NCBI RefSeq assembly: GCF_023008245.1 | Contig: NZ_CP090145.1 | Location: 2,790,001 to 2,854,000 of the forward strand | DNA from: Flavobacterium sediminilitoris | Lineage (GTDB): Bacteria; Bacteroidota; Bacteroidia; Flavobacteriales; Flavobacteriaceae | Direction of reading: 5' to 3' | Length of the DNA: 64,000 nucleotides | In this document: positions 27,024 through 34,734 of the stretch, piece after piece | How positions within the stretch are numbered: the first letter of the stretch is position 1 | How the letters are laid out: the number at the start of each line of letters is the position of its first letter | Program-made: the position numbers and the translations under genes | Notes under the pieces: model-generated | What the model saw: only the letters and a program-made list of their open reading frames with translations | What the model was told of the DNA's origin: nothing | The model's database searches: none

Positions 27024-27051
27024 AAAAGGAGCAAATGCTCCTTTTATTTTT
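27024..27051. terminator. Terminator between small gene and oxyR
   Basis: Stem AAAAGGAGCA / TGCTCCTTTT (27024-27033 with 27036-27045) with a tiny AA loop (or a 9-bp stem and 4-nt loop), followed by a T-run. It lies between convergent genes and overlaps the 3' end of oxyR. Confidence 0.75.
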
Positions 27052-27985
27052 TTGATTTAGGACTAATTATTTCTACATCATGAAATGCTATTGCCCCTCT
27101 TACAACACCAGATATTGTATCTCGTAGAGCATTGATAATATGAATTTTTAATTCATTTTTAGGATAAATTAAACTAACTTCTCGCGCTGGTTTTGGATTT
27201 GAAAAATGTTTAAGTTTTAACTTGTTTTTTTCATTTAAATCTAAAGTATGTAAATACGGAAGTAGAGTAGTTCCTAAACCTTCATCAGCTAATTTTATTA
27301 ATGTTTCAAAACTACCGCTCTCCAATTGAAAATGATTATCATTAAAAAATTTATTGTTTTTACAAAGATTTAAAATTCCATTTCTAAAACAATGTCCATC
27401 TTGTAATAATAAAATGTTATCCATATCTAAATCACTAATCTCTATTTCCGCTTTTTCAAGCACAGAATGATTGTCAGGAACATAAGCAACAAACGGTTCA
27501 TAGTATAATACAATCTCTTTTATATTATCTTCTTCAAGAGGTGTTGCAGCAATAGCACAATCTAGATGACCATTTTTCAACTTTTTTATTATATCTTCAG
27601 TAGTGTTTTCTTCAATAACAAGATTTACTTTTGGGTATTTTGAAATAAAATTATTTAAAAACATAGGAAGTAAAGTAGGCATTATTGTCGGAATTATACC
27701 AACTTTGAATTCACCACCGATATAGCCTTTCTGTTGGTCAACAATATCTTTGATTCTTCCAGCTTCATTTACAATGTTTTTGGCTTGTTTTACGATCTTT
27801 TCGCCAATTTCAGTTAATAATATAGGCTTCTTGCTTCTATCAAAAATTAAAATGTCTAATTCATCTTCTAATTTTTGAATTTGCATACTTAATGTTGGCT
27901 GCGTTACAAAACATTTCTCTGCTGCAAGAGTAAAATTCTTATGTTCAGCTACGGCTAAAACATAATATAATTGAGTTATAGTCAT
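27044..27985 (-). CDS. oxyR: Hydrogen peroxide sensor, LysR-type activator OxyR
   Basis: LysR-type regulator of 313 residues with the N-terminal helix-turn-helix (HKNFTLAAEKCFVTQPTLSMQIQKLEDEL read in parts at residues 15-43). The peroxide-sensing cysteines are Cys199 (QDGHCF) and Cys208 (ILNLC), at the very numbers used in E. coli OxyR, so disulfide sensing of peroxide is well supported. It is divergent from dps with 108 bp between the genes, where an ATC-N9-GAT LysR box and a second ATC-N5-GAT repeat lie. It probably controls dps and itself. Confidence 0.93.
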   Translation of the reverse strand: MTITQLYYVLAVAEHKNFTLAAEKCFVTQPTLSMQIQKLEDELDILIFDRSKKPILLTEIGEKIVKQAKNIVNEAGRIKDIVDQQKGYIGGEFKVGIIPTIMPTLLPMFLNNFISKYPKVNLVIEENTTEDIIKKLKNGHLDCAIAATPLEEDNIKEIVLYYEPFVAYVPDNHSVLEKAEIEISDLDMDNILLLQDGHCFRNGILNLCKNNKFFNDNHFQLESGSFETLIKLADEGLGTTLLPYLHTLDLNEKNKLKLKHFSNPKPAREVSLIYPKNELKIHIINALRDTISGVVRGAIAFHDVEIISPKSKK

Positions 27986-27987
27986 TC

Positions 27988-28029
27988 TATCAATATTTTC
28001 GATAAAAATATAAAAACTATCAATTTGAT
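27988..28029. promoter_or_regulatory. Putative OxyR/LysR boxes between oxyR and dps
   Basis: TATC-N9-GATA at 27988-28004 contains a LysR T-N11-A type box next to the oxyR ATG, and ATCAATTTGAT at 28019-28029 is a second dyad. Both are in the short divergent oxyR-dps region, where an OxyR tetramer would be expected to bind. The match is by form only. Confidence 0.45.
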
Positions 28030-28055
28030 TTATATTTAATTCGATTTATTTCTTG

Positions 28056-28063
28056 TAAATTTG
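28056..28063 (+). promoter_or_regulatory. -7 box of dps
   Basis: TAAATTTG is a perfect TAnnTTTG element 30 bp before the dps ATG, downstream of the LysR-type dyads, a layout fitting activation from upstream. Confidence 0.55.
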
Positions 28064-28093
28064 AATAAATAAATAAAAAATCAAATTAAGATT

Positions 28094-28573
28094 ATGAAAA
28101 CAAATATTTTAGGTTTATCAGTTAAAGATTCAGAAGTATTAATAAACGAATTAAATTTATTATTGTCAAATTTTCAAGTTTATTATCAAAATTTAAGAGG
28201 ATTACACTGGAATATTAGAGGAAAGCGTTTTTTTGATTTACATGTAAAATTTGAAGAATTTTATAACGATTCGCAGCTTAAAATTGATTTAATTGCAGAG
28301 AGAGTATTAACATTAGGAGGAACTCCATTGCATACTTTTTCAGATTATATTTCTAATAGTAAAATTCAAGTAGGAAAAAATATCTCTAAAGATGAAATTG
28401 CAGTTCAGTTAGTTATAGATTCATTAGCCGAATTATTAGCAATAGAAAGAGCCATTTTAAATTTATCTGGTGATATGAACGATGAAGGTACAAATTCCAT
28501 GATGAGTGATTTTATAGCAGAACAAGAAAAAACAATATGGATGTTAAATGCATGGATGGAAGATTCTATATAA
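28094..28573 (+). CDS. dps: Dps ferritin-like DNA-protection protein
   Basis: A 159-residue Dps-family mini-ferritin that oxidises and stores iron and protects DNA from peroxide. The inter-subunit ferroxidase residues have exact family spacing: His38 (GLHWN), His50, Asp65 and Glu69. A short N-terminal tail with few lysines suggests weak or no DNA binding by the tail. Divergent from oxyR and followed by its own terminator; peroxide induction through OxyR is the likely regulation. Confidence 0.93.
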   Translation: MKTNILGLSVKDSEVLINELNLLLSNFQVYYQNLRGLHWNIRGKRFFDLHVKFEEFYNDSQLKIDLIAERVLTLGGTPLHTFSDYISNSKIQVGKNISKDEIAVQLVIDSLAELLAIERAILNLSGDMNDEGTNSMMSDFIAEQEKTIWMLNAWMEDSI

Positions 28574-28594
28574 ACAGAAAAAGATTATAATTTT

Positions 28595-28626
28595 AAAACG
28601 TCATAAATTTTTATGACGTTTTTTTT
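28595..28626 (+). terminator. dps terminator
   Basis: Stem AAAACGTCATAAA / TTTATGACGTTTT (28595-28607 with 28610-28622) followed by more T residues, 22 bp after the dps stop. Confidence 0.8.
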
Positions 28627-28660
28627 GGTTTATTTTAAGAAAAAATAAAAATCAACTTAT

Positions 28661-28668
28661 TACCTTTG
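28661..28668 (+). promoter_or_regulatory. -7 box very close to a GTG start
   Basis: TACCTTTG matches TAnnTTTG and ends only 5 bp before the GTG of the following small gene, so the transcript may begin at or near the start codon. Confidence 0.45.
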
Positions 28669-28673
28669 CACCT

Positions 28674-28964
28674 GTGAAATTTATAGTTAAAATAGTATTA
28701 GGACTTTTCATCATATTTTTAGCAACACCTACAATTGTGACTGCTTTAGATAGTGATGTTAATCTTTCATATTTCTATAATTTAGGAGAAGAAGAAGAAA
28801 GTCATAGCACGTTTAATGAAATTAAATTTATACCTTCTATTTTTTCAATTCCATTAAAAATTGACTTTGAAGGATATCAAAGAATTAAATTTTCTATACT
28901 TAGTGATCGAAAAGTTAATTCAATAGCTCCAAATATTTTTCTTCCCCCTCCAGAATTAAGATAA
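28674..28964 (+). CDS. Small secreted or membrane-anchored protein upstream of SulP
   Basis: A 96-residue protein with a hydrophobic N-terminal signal segment (KFIVKIVLGLFIIFLATPTI) and a short soluble tail ending in the proline-rich FLPPPELR. No family recognised. The start is GTG, just 5 bp after a -7 box, so it may be leaderless. It lies 61 bp before the SulP transporter and probably shares its transcript; an accessory role in transport is speculation. Confidence 0.55.
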   Translation: MKFIVKIVLGLFIIFLATPTIVTALDSDVNLSYFYNLGEEEESHSTFNEIKFIPSIFSIPLKIDFEGYQRIKFSILSDRKVNSIAPNIFLPPPELR

Positions 28965-29025
28965 ATTTCTAGTATGTTTCAGATTTTTTTTGAAGCCAAA
29001 TTTATTTTAATTTTAAAATCCGTAT

Positions 29026-30603
29026 ATGTTTAAATATTTAAAAAACGATATTCCGTCGAGTATTGTTGTTTTCTTTGTGGCTCTTCCGTTGTGTTTAGGA
29101 ATTGCCTTAGCTAGTGATGCACCACCATTATCTGGTTTAATTTCAGGAATTATTGGAGGTATAATTGTAGGACTTATAAGTAAGTCAAGAATTGGTGTAA
29201 GTGGACCAGCAGCAGGTTTAGCTGCAATTGTAGCAAGTGCTATTTCATCTTTAGGTAGTTTTGAATTGTTTTTATCCGCAGTTGTTTTAGCTGGAATTAT
29301 TCAAATTATATTTGGAATTATAAAAATGGGTGTAATTGGCTACTATTTTCCAGATAGTGTTATTAAAGGAATGCTTACAGGAATTGGTATTATTATCATT
29401 TTAAAACAAATCCCTCACTTTTTTGGTTATGATTTAGAAGCAGAAGGAGCAGATAGCTTCTTTTCAAAGTCAGGTGAAAATACTTTTTCTGCGATTCTTC
29501 ATATAGTTGATAATATTACTTTAGGATCAATGATTATTGGATTTTTAGGATTATTTATTATCTTGTTTTGGGATAATATTTTGTCTAAAAAACATGCCTT
29601 TTTTAAAGTAATACAAGGATCTTTAATTGCGGTTTTTGTTGGAACGGTTATTCAAGTTATTTTTAGTACTACTAAAGATTTCTTAATTGAAGGAAAGCAT
29701 TTAGTACAAGTCCCTATTCCAGATAAAGTTACAGATTTTGTAGATTTTATTAGCTTCCCTGATTTTAGTCAAATTTTCTCAACAGAAGTTTTAGTAATTG
29801 CATTCACATTAGCATTAGTTGCCAGTTTAGAAACCTTATTAAGTGTTGAAGCATCTGATAAATTAGATCCAGAAAAGAATATAACACCAACTAATAGAGA
29901 ATTATTTGCTCAAGGTATTGGAAATATTGCTTCAGGATTAATAGGTGGATTACCTATAACACAAGTTGTTGTTAGAAGTTCTGCAAATGTTCAGTCAAAT
30001 GCTAAGACAAAAATGTCAACAATTCTACATGGAATACTATTATTAGTATCAGTTTTATCAATTCCGATGCTTTTAAATCATATTCCAAAATCAGTATTAG
30101 CAGCTATTCTAATCATTGTTGGATTTAAACTAGCAAAACCATCATTATTTAAAAAAATGTTCTCTTTAGGATGGACCCAATTTTTACCGTTCATTATAAC
30201 AGTTGTTGTTATTGTTTTTACTAATTTGTTATACGGAATTTTTGCTGGTTTAGCGATAGGATTTATTGTAGTTTTAATTAAAAATTATCAAAACTCAGTA
30301 TTTCTTCATAAAAAAGAGATTCAAGGATCTAATGTAATTGAAATGACTTTTGCAGAAGAAATATCATTTTTAAACAAAGCATCTATTAAAAAAGAATTAT
30401 TTGATCTTCCTGACAATTCTACATTAGAATTAGATATTACAAAAACTAAATATTTAGATTATGATGTAGTTGAAATACTTGAAGACTTTATAATTCAAGC
30501 TAGAAATAAAAATATATTTATTCATTTAAAATCTGAAAGAGGAATTATTGATAATCCTGAAAGTTTTATAGAATTTTTTAAATTAAACAAAAAATCTTCC
30601 TAA
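29026..30603 (+). CDS. SulP-family anion transporter with STAS domain
   Basis: SulP (SLC26-like) inorganic anion transporter of 525 residues. About 12 membrane segments (residues 12-420) include the conserved FFVALPLCLGIALASDAP, RIGVSGPAAGLAAIVASAI and GGLPITQVVVRSSANVQS; a cytosolic STAS domain follows (about 440-520, LELDITKTKYLDYDVVEILE). Two beta carbonic anhydrases are encoded right after it, the first only 4 bp away. That makes bicarbonate the likely substrate, though sulfate cannot be ruled out from sequence. Confidence 0.92.
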   Translation: MFKYLKNDIPSSIVVFFVALPLCLGIALASDAPPLSGLISGIIGGIIVGLISKSRIGVSGPAAGLAAIVASAISSLGSFELFLSAVVLAGIIQIIFGIIKMGVIGYYFPDSVIKGMLTGIGIIIILKQIPHFFGYDLEAEGADSFFSKSGENTFSAILHIVDNITLGSMIIGFLGLFIILFWDNILSKKHAFFKVIQGSLIAVFVGTVIQVIFSTTKDFLIEGKHLVQVPIPDKVTDFVDFISFPDFSQIFSTEVLVIAFTLALVASLETLLSVEASDKLDPEKNITPTNRELFAQGIGNIASGLIGGLPITQVVVRSSANVQSNAKTKMSTILHGILLLVSVLSIPMLLNHIPKSVLAAILIIVGFKLAKPSLFKKMFSLGWTQFLPFIITVVVIVFTNLLYGIFAGLAIGFIVVLIKNYQNSVFLHKKEIQGSNVIEMTFAEEISFLNKASIKKELFDLPDNSTLELDITKTKYLDYDVVEILEDFIIQARNKNIFIHLKSERGIIDNPESFIEFFKLNKKSS

Positions 30604-30607
30604 GAAT

Positions 30608-31291
30608 ATGAAAACATTAAATAAAGAATTACAATCTCAAATTACTCCTAGAAAAGCATTAGAAATTTTAAAAGAAGGAAATCATAGATTCATAAATAAT
30701 TTAAAAGCACATCGTAATTTATTAGAACAAGTAAATGATACTAGCGATGGACAATGGCCTTTTGCTACAATTTTAAGTTGTATTGATAGTAGAACTTCAG
30801 CAGAGTTAATTTTTGACCAAGGATTAGGAGATATATTTTCAGTAAGAATTGCTGGAAATATTGTAAACACAGACATACTTGGAAGTATGGAATTTGCTTG
30901 TAAAATTGCAGGTTCAAAATTAATTGTTGTTTTAGGACATACAAAATGTGGAGCTGTTAAAGGAGCGTGTGATCATGTAGAAATGGGGAATTTAACAGAA
31001 CTATTATCAAAAATACAGCCAGCCGTTTATCAAGAAAGTCATACAAAGGAAAATAGAAATGCATCAAACTCTCAATTTGTAGAAAATGTTTCTGAAATAA
31101 ATGTGAAGAGAAATGTTAAAAATATAATTGAAAGAAGTTACGTTTTAGAAAAAATGGTAGAAAATGGATCTATTGGTATAGTAGGTGCTATGCATAATAT
31201 AGAAACAGGAGTAGTAACTTTTTATGATGAAGTAATGTATATTAAAGATGATCTAAATCCACAATTTTCACTTGATGATTTAAGATATTAA
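30608..31291 (+). CDS. Beta-class carbonic anhydrase (first copy)
   Basis: Zinc enzyme interconverting CO2 and bicarbonate. Zinc ligands are Cys58, His111 and Cys114, with the Asp60-Arg62 pair of LSCIDSRTS; the second motif is VVLGHTKCGAVKGA. The 227-residue length is normal and there is no signal peptide, so it is cytosolic. The gene starts 4 bp after the SulP gene, strongly suggesting that transporter and enzyme work together. It has an insertion near residues 140-165 (YQESHTKENRNASNSQF) that the next paralogue lacks. Confidence 0.93.
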   Translation: MKTLNKELQSQITPRKALEILKEGNHRFINNLKAHRNLLEQVNDTSDGQWPFATILSCIDSRTSAELIFDQGLGDIFSVRIAGNIVNTDILGSMEFACKIAGSKLIVVLGHTKCGAVKGACDHVEMGNLTELLSKIQPAVYQESHTKENRNASNSQFVENVSEINVKRNVKNIIERSYVLEKMVENGSIGIVGAMHNIETGVVTFYDEVMYIKDDLNPQFSLDDLRY

Positions 31292-31298
31292 TTTAATC

Positions 31299-31344
31299 AT
31301 TTATCAAATATAATGATACTTTTTTATCATTATATTTGATAAAT
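31299..31344. terminator. Perfect 20-bp inverted repeat between the two carbonic anhydrase genes
   Basis: Arms 31299-31318 and 31325-31344 (ATTTATCAAATATAATGATA and its complement) with a 6-nt loop. No clear T-run follows, so it may be an mRNA processing or stability structure, or a partial terminator separating the second anhydrase. Confidence 0.6.
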
Positions 31345-31362
31345 ACCTATGAACCTATATTT

Positions 31363-31998
31363 ATGAGTGATTTTTATAAAAAAATAATAGAAAATAATAA
31401 AAAATGGGTCGAAGATAAGTTAAAAATTGACCCAGAATTTTTCAATAATTTAGCAGAAGGTCAAAATCCACCATTATTATGGATTGGCTGTTCAGATAGT
31501 AGAGTTCCAGCAAATGAAATAATAGGAGCAGAAGCAGGAGAAGTTTTTGTACATAGAAATATTGCAAATATGGTTGTTCATTCCGACATGAATATGTTGA
31601 GCGTACTGGATTATGCCGTTAACGCTTTAAAAGTAAAACATGTAATTGTTTGCGGTCACTATGGTTGCGGAGGAGTTAAAGCTGCTATGGGAAATAGTTC
31701 AATTGGTATTATAGACAACTGGATTCGTCATATAAAAGATGTTTACCGTTTGAATCAAGCAGAATTGGATGGTATCGCAGATGAGAATACTCGTTTTAAT
31801 CGATTTGTAGAACTAAACGTAAAAGAGCAAGTTTATGATTTAGCGAAAACATCAATTGTTCAAGCCGCTTGGAATAAAAACCAAAATTTAACAATTCACG
31901 GTTGGGTTTACGGATTGAACTCTGGATATGTAACAGATTTAGGCTTAAACTTTAGCTCAGATAAAGATTTAGATAATGTTTACCAGTTGAAATTCTAA
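31363..31998 (+). CDS. can: Beta-class carbonic anhydrase (second copy)
   Basis: Beta carbonic anhydrase of the E. coli Can/plant-like subclass. With the ATG at 31363 the protein has 211 residues; an in-frame TTG at 31336 lies inside a hairpin and is rejected. Zinc ligands are Cys43 (GCSDSR), His99 and Cys102 (VCGHYGCGGVKAA), with Asp45-Arg47. Other typical segments are EAGEVFVHRNIANMV and HGWVYGLNSGYV. It is a distinct subtype from the neighbouring copy, so the two are not a recent duplication. Its stop overlaps the convergent next gene by 4 bp. Confidence 0.93.
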   Translation: MSDFYKKIIENNKKWVEDKLKIDPEFFNNLAEGQNPPLLWIGCSDSRVPANEIIGAEAGEVFVHRNIANMVVHSDMNMLSVLDYAVNALKVKHVIVCGHYGCGGVKAAMGNSSIGIIDNWIRHIKDVYRLNQAELDGIADENTRFNRFVELNVKEQVYDLAKTSIVQAAWNKNQNLTIHGWVYGLNSGYVTDLGLNFSSDKDLDNVYQLKF

Positions 31999-33194
31999 TC
32001 CTCTAAATTTTCATTAAAAGCAGAAGGTAATAATTGAGGAATATATTTTACCAAAATAGGCAGTAAAATGCCACCACCAGGAAGTAGAAAAATAGTTAAT
32101 GAAGGTATTGTTTTACAAATATCTAATAACTGTTTTTTTACTTTTTTCTTTTCGTCATCACTTAAATCTTTCGATGTTGATTTTGCCAAAAGAAGCATCA
32201 ATTCTTTACTCTCGCCAATTTCTTTCGTTAATCTTTTTTTATTTCGAGTGATCAGTTTTATAACTGTTGAGTTCGTCTGATTATAAAAATGCTTAATCGG
32301 ATTTGAATCATTGAAATATGAAATACTTTTTTTATGATTTGTAATAAATGTATGAATATCAATTAAACTATCATTAATTAAAACATCAGAAATATCTATT
32401 TTAGTAGCAATTTCATTGATAAAAAAGATTTCATCCTTGTCTAATTTTTTATCACTCCAAAGAGCCATTAATACTAAATCAAAAAAATATAATTTTTCAA
32501 AATCATATTTTAAGAAATCAAAATCAAAATCATTTTTATTTATTAAATCTATTTGATTAACTTTTGAATAACGTAATGAATTTTCAAAAAGCTTAATTAA
32601 TAATTCGTCTGCACTTGTTTTTTCTTTTTTCACACTTAGTGCAATGCAAACCATTTGAAAAATTTTCTTTTCAAAAACTTCAAAATACTTTTTAGAAAAG
32701 TCTTCATTATCAATAAAATTATGAAAAGCAATAACATCTAAAAAAAGTAATGCATTAGTAACAATATGGGAAAAACTTTTTGCAATAACATTCTGATTAG
32801 TTTGAATTCTATTAGAAATTATAGATTCAAGATGTAAGCTACTATTTTCTTCATTAGGAAAAAGCTTTTTTAAAAATAGATAATTATTTTTTTGTGTTGC
32901 TTTATAAAAAGTATTAATTAATTTTAAAAAATCTTCTTTAGAAGTAGAGTTTTTTTTAATAGAAAAGATACCAAATAATGCTTCTAAGAAAACAATTTTA
33001 GTAAGTTCATCATTTGATAAATTAATGTCTAAAAATTCGTCAAAAGTATCTGAAGAAACCGTATGACCATATATTATACCTGTTTTTCTTAACTTAAAAT
33101 ATAAGTCATTTGAATTTTCTATTTTTTCATTTTTAAGTTTCTCATTTAAAATGAAAAATTTATCTATCCAACCATTAATTGAAGGGTTTATCAT
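31995..33194 (-). CDS. LETM1-related protein
   Basis: A 399-residue protein of the type annotated in flavobacteria as LETM1-related. It is mostly helical with a TerB-like middle (LMALWSDKKLDKDEIFFINE, about residues 235-255) and a C-terminal LETM1-like segment: DDEKKKVKKQLLDICKTIPS followed by LTIFLLPGGGILLPILVKYI, a short membrane-associated stretch. Function in bacteria is unknown. The start at 33194 (MINPSINGW) is preferred over an ATG 13 codons upstream because conserved-looking sequence begins there. Convergent 4-bp overlap with the carbonic anhydrase gene. Confidence 0.72.
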   Translation of the reverse strand: MINPSINGWIDKFFILNEKLKNEKIENSNDLYFKLRKTGIIYGHTVSSDTFDEFLDINLSNDELTKIVFLEALFGIFSIKKNSTSKEDFLKLINTFYKATQKNNYLFLKKLFPNEENSSLHLESIISNRIQTNQNVIAKSFSHIVTNALLFLDVIAFHNFIDNEDFSKKYFEVFEKKIFQMVCIALSVKKEKTSADELLIKLFENSLRYSKVNQIDLINKNDFDFDFLKYDFEKLYFFDLVLMALWSDKKLDKDEIFFINEIATKIDISDVLINDSLIDIHTFITNHKKSISYFNDSNPIKHFYNQTNSTVIKLITRNKKRLTKEIGESKELMLLLAKSTSKDLSDDEKKKVKKQLLDICKTIPSLTIFLLPGGGILLPILVKYIPQLLPSAFNENLED

Positions 33195-33251
33195 TTGATT
33201 AAAATGTTTGAGCAAAGTTAAAAAAATCTCCAATCTATAGTATTAAATGTG

Positions 33252-33259
33252 CAAAAGTA
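33252..33259 (-). promoter_or_regulatory. -7 box of the LETM1-related gene
   Basis: CAAAAGTA on the plus strand is TACTTTTG on the minus strand, matching TAnnTTTG, about 58 bp before the chosen ATG. Confidence 0.4.
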
Positions 33260-33286
33260 TTTATATATTGCTAAAAATATTTATTA

Positions 33287-34522
33287 ATGAATTTCGCAAT
33301 TATTATTACAATTAGTGTTTTGCTATTATTAGCATATGCTTTTACAATTAGTTCCTCAAAAACAAAAATACCTTCAGTTATTTTATTGTTACTTTTGGGA
33401 TGGGTAGTGAAACAAGCTACAGACTTTTTTCATATTGTAATACCAGATTTAAATTCATTGTTACCTCTTTTTGGAACAATAGGGTTAGTTTTAATTGTAT
33501 TAGAAGGTTCATTAGAACTAGAATTGAATAAAAGGAAAATACCATTTGTAGGAAAAACTTTTGTAACAGCTATTATTCCATTGTTTATTACTGCTTTTTT
33601 AATTGGACATTTTTTCTATTATTTTTTAGATTCTAGCTATAAAGACGGATTAATTAATGCTATTCCACTATGTATAATTAGTAGTGCAATCGCTATTTCT
33701 AGTGTTGGAAATTTAAATTTATTCAATAAAGAATTTGCTATATATGAAAGCAGTCTTTCTGATATAATTGGAGTATTATTCTTTAATTTTATAGTGTTAA
33801 ATAATGTTATTAACCTTGAATCTGTAGGTAATTTTGCCCTTCAAATATTGATAATGTTAATTATCTCATTTATAGCAACAGCCTTTTTAGCCTTTCTATT
33901 AAGCAGAATAGACCATCATGTAAAGTTTATACCAATTGTACTATTAATAATTTTAATTTACGCTGTCTCTGAAATTTATCATTTACCAGCCTTGATTTTT
34001 ATTATGCTATTTGGTATAATAATGGGTAATTTTGATGAATTAGAGCGCTTTAAATGGGTAAAATATTTAAAACCAAGATCCTTAGATAAAGAAGTACATA
34101 AGTTTAAAGAGTTAACCGTTGAAGCTGCTTTTTTAGTTCGTTCTTTGTTTTTCTTATTATTCGGTTTTTTAATGAAAACAGAAGATATCTTAAACCCTCA
34201 TACTTTTGAGTTAGCTATTGGTATTGTAGTATTAATTTATTTAGTTAGAGCAATACAATTAAAGATTTTTAAAGTTAAATTAATGCCATTATTATATATT
34301 GCTCCTAGAGGATTAATTACAATATTATTATTTTTAAGTATTCCAACAGAAAGTAAAATTCCATTGGTTAATAAGGCATTAATAATTCAGGTTATTGTAT
34401 TGACAGCCTTAATAATGATGTTTGGGTTGATATTTAACAAGCAAGAAGATAAAAAAGTTAATGATAATATCAAAGATAAAGAAGAAAATAATCTTACAAT
34501 AGATATGGATGTTCCTCTATAA
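33287..34522 (+). CDS. Cation:proton antiporter
   Basis: A 411-residue membrane protein of the CPA-type Na+/H+ exchanger superfamily with about 12 helices. Visible features are VILLLLLGWVVKQATDFF near the start, GTIGLVLIVLEGSLELELN (helix 3-4 region), SDIIGVLFFNFIVL (an aspartate in the middle of a helix, in the usual transport-site place) and APRGLITILLFLSIP late in the chain. The C-terminus is a short charged tail without a TrkA domain. Ion choice (Na+ or K+) is not readable. Single gene with its own terminator. Confidence 0.85.
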   Translation: MNFAIIITISVLLLLAYAFTISSSKTKIPSVILLLLLGWVVKQATDFFHIVIPDLNSLLPLFGTIGLVLIVLEGSLELELNKRKIPFVGKTFVTAIIPLFITAFLIGHFFYYFLDSSYKDGLINAIPLCIISSAIAISSVGNLNLFNKEFAIYESSLSDIIGVLFFNFIVLNNVINLESVGNFALQILIMLIISFIATAFLAFLLSRIDHHVKFIPIVLLIILIYAVSEIYHLPALIFIMLFGIIMGNFDELERFKWVKYLKPRSLDKEVHKFKELTVEAAFLVRSLFFLLFGFLMKTEDILNPHTFELAIGIVVLIYLVRAIQLKIFKVKLMPLLYIAPRGLITILLFLSIPTESKIPLVNKALIIQVIVLTALIMMFGLIFNKQEDKKVNDNIKDKEENNLTIDMDVPL

Positions 34523-34558
34523 AACTTCTATTAAAAAAAGATAAATTAATAATTTATT

Positions 34559-34592
34559 AAGCTAAATATGTAAAAGTATTTAGCTTTTTTTG
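34559..34592 (+). terminator. Antiporter gene terminator
   Basis: Stem AAGCTAAATA / TATTTAGCTT (34559-34568 with 34577-34586), 8-nt loop, followed by T residues, 36 bp after the stop. Confidence 0.7.
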
Positions 34593-34673
34593 AATCAATA
34601 TTTCTTTATACGAATTAAAACAAAATCGGATTAACATTATTGGTATATTAATGGTTTAAAATCTATAAAAAAA

Positions 34674-34703
34674 TAAAACCCACTCGCTTTGCGAGTGGAT
34701 TTT
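34674..34703. terminator. Terminator of the beta-oxidation operon
   Basis: Stem CCACTCGC / GCGAGTGG with a TTT loop, extended by A and T tracts with one mismatch. It lies 32 bp after the acyl-CoA dehydrogenase stop (minus strand) and is oriented to work both ways. Confidence 0.75.
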
Positions 34704-34734
34704 AGCACAAACTAAACCAAAAGATTGCAGTTAT

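Noticed and set aside
31336..31362. TTG start of the second carbonic anhydrase
   Set aside because: It lies in the right arm of the 20-bp inverted repeat; the ATG at 31363 gives the normal N-terminus.
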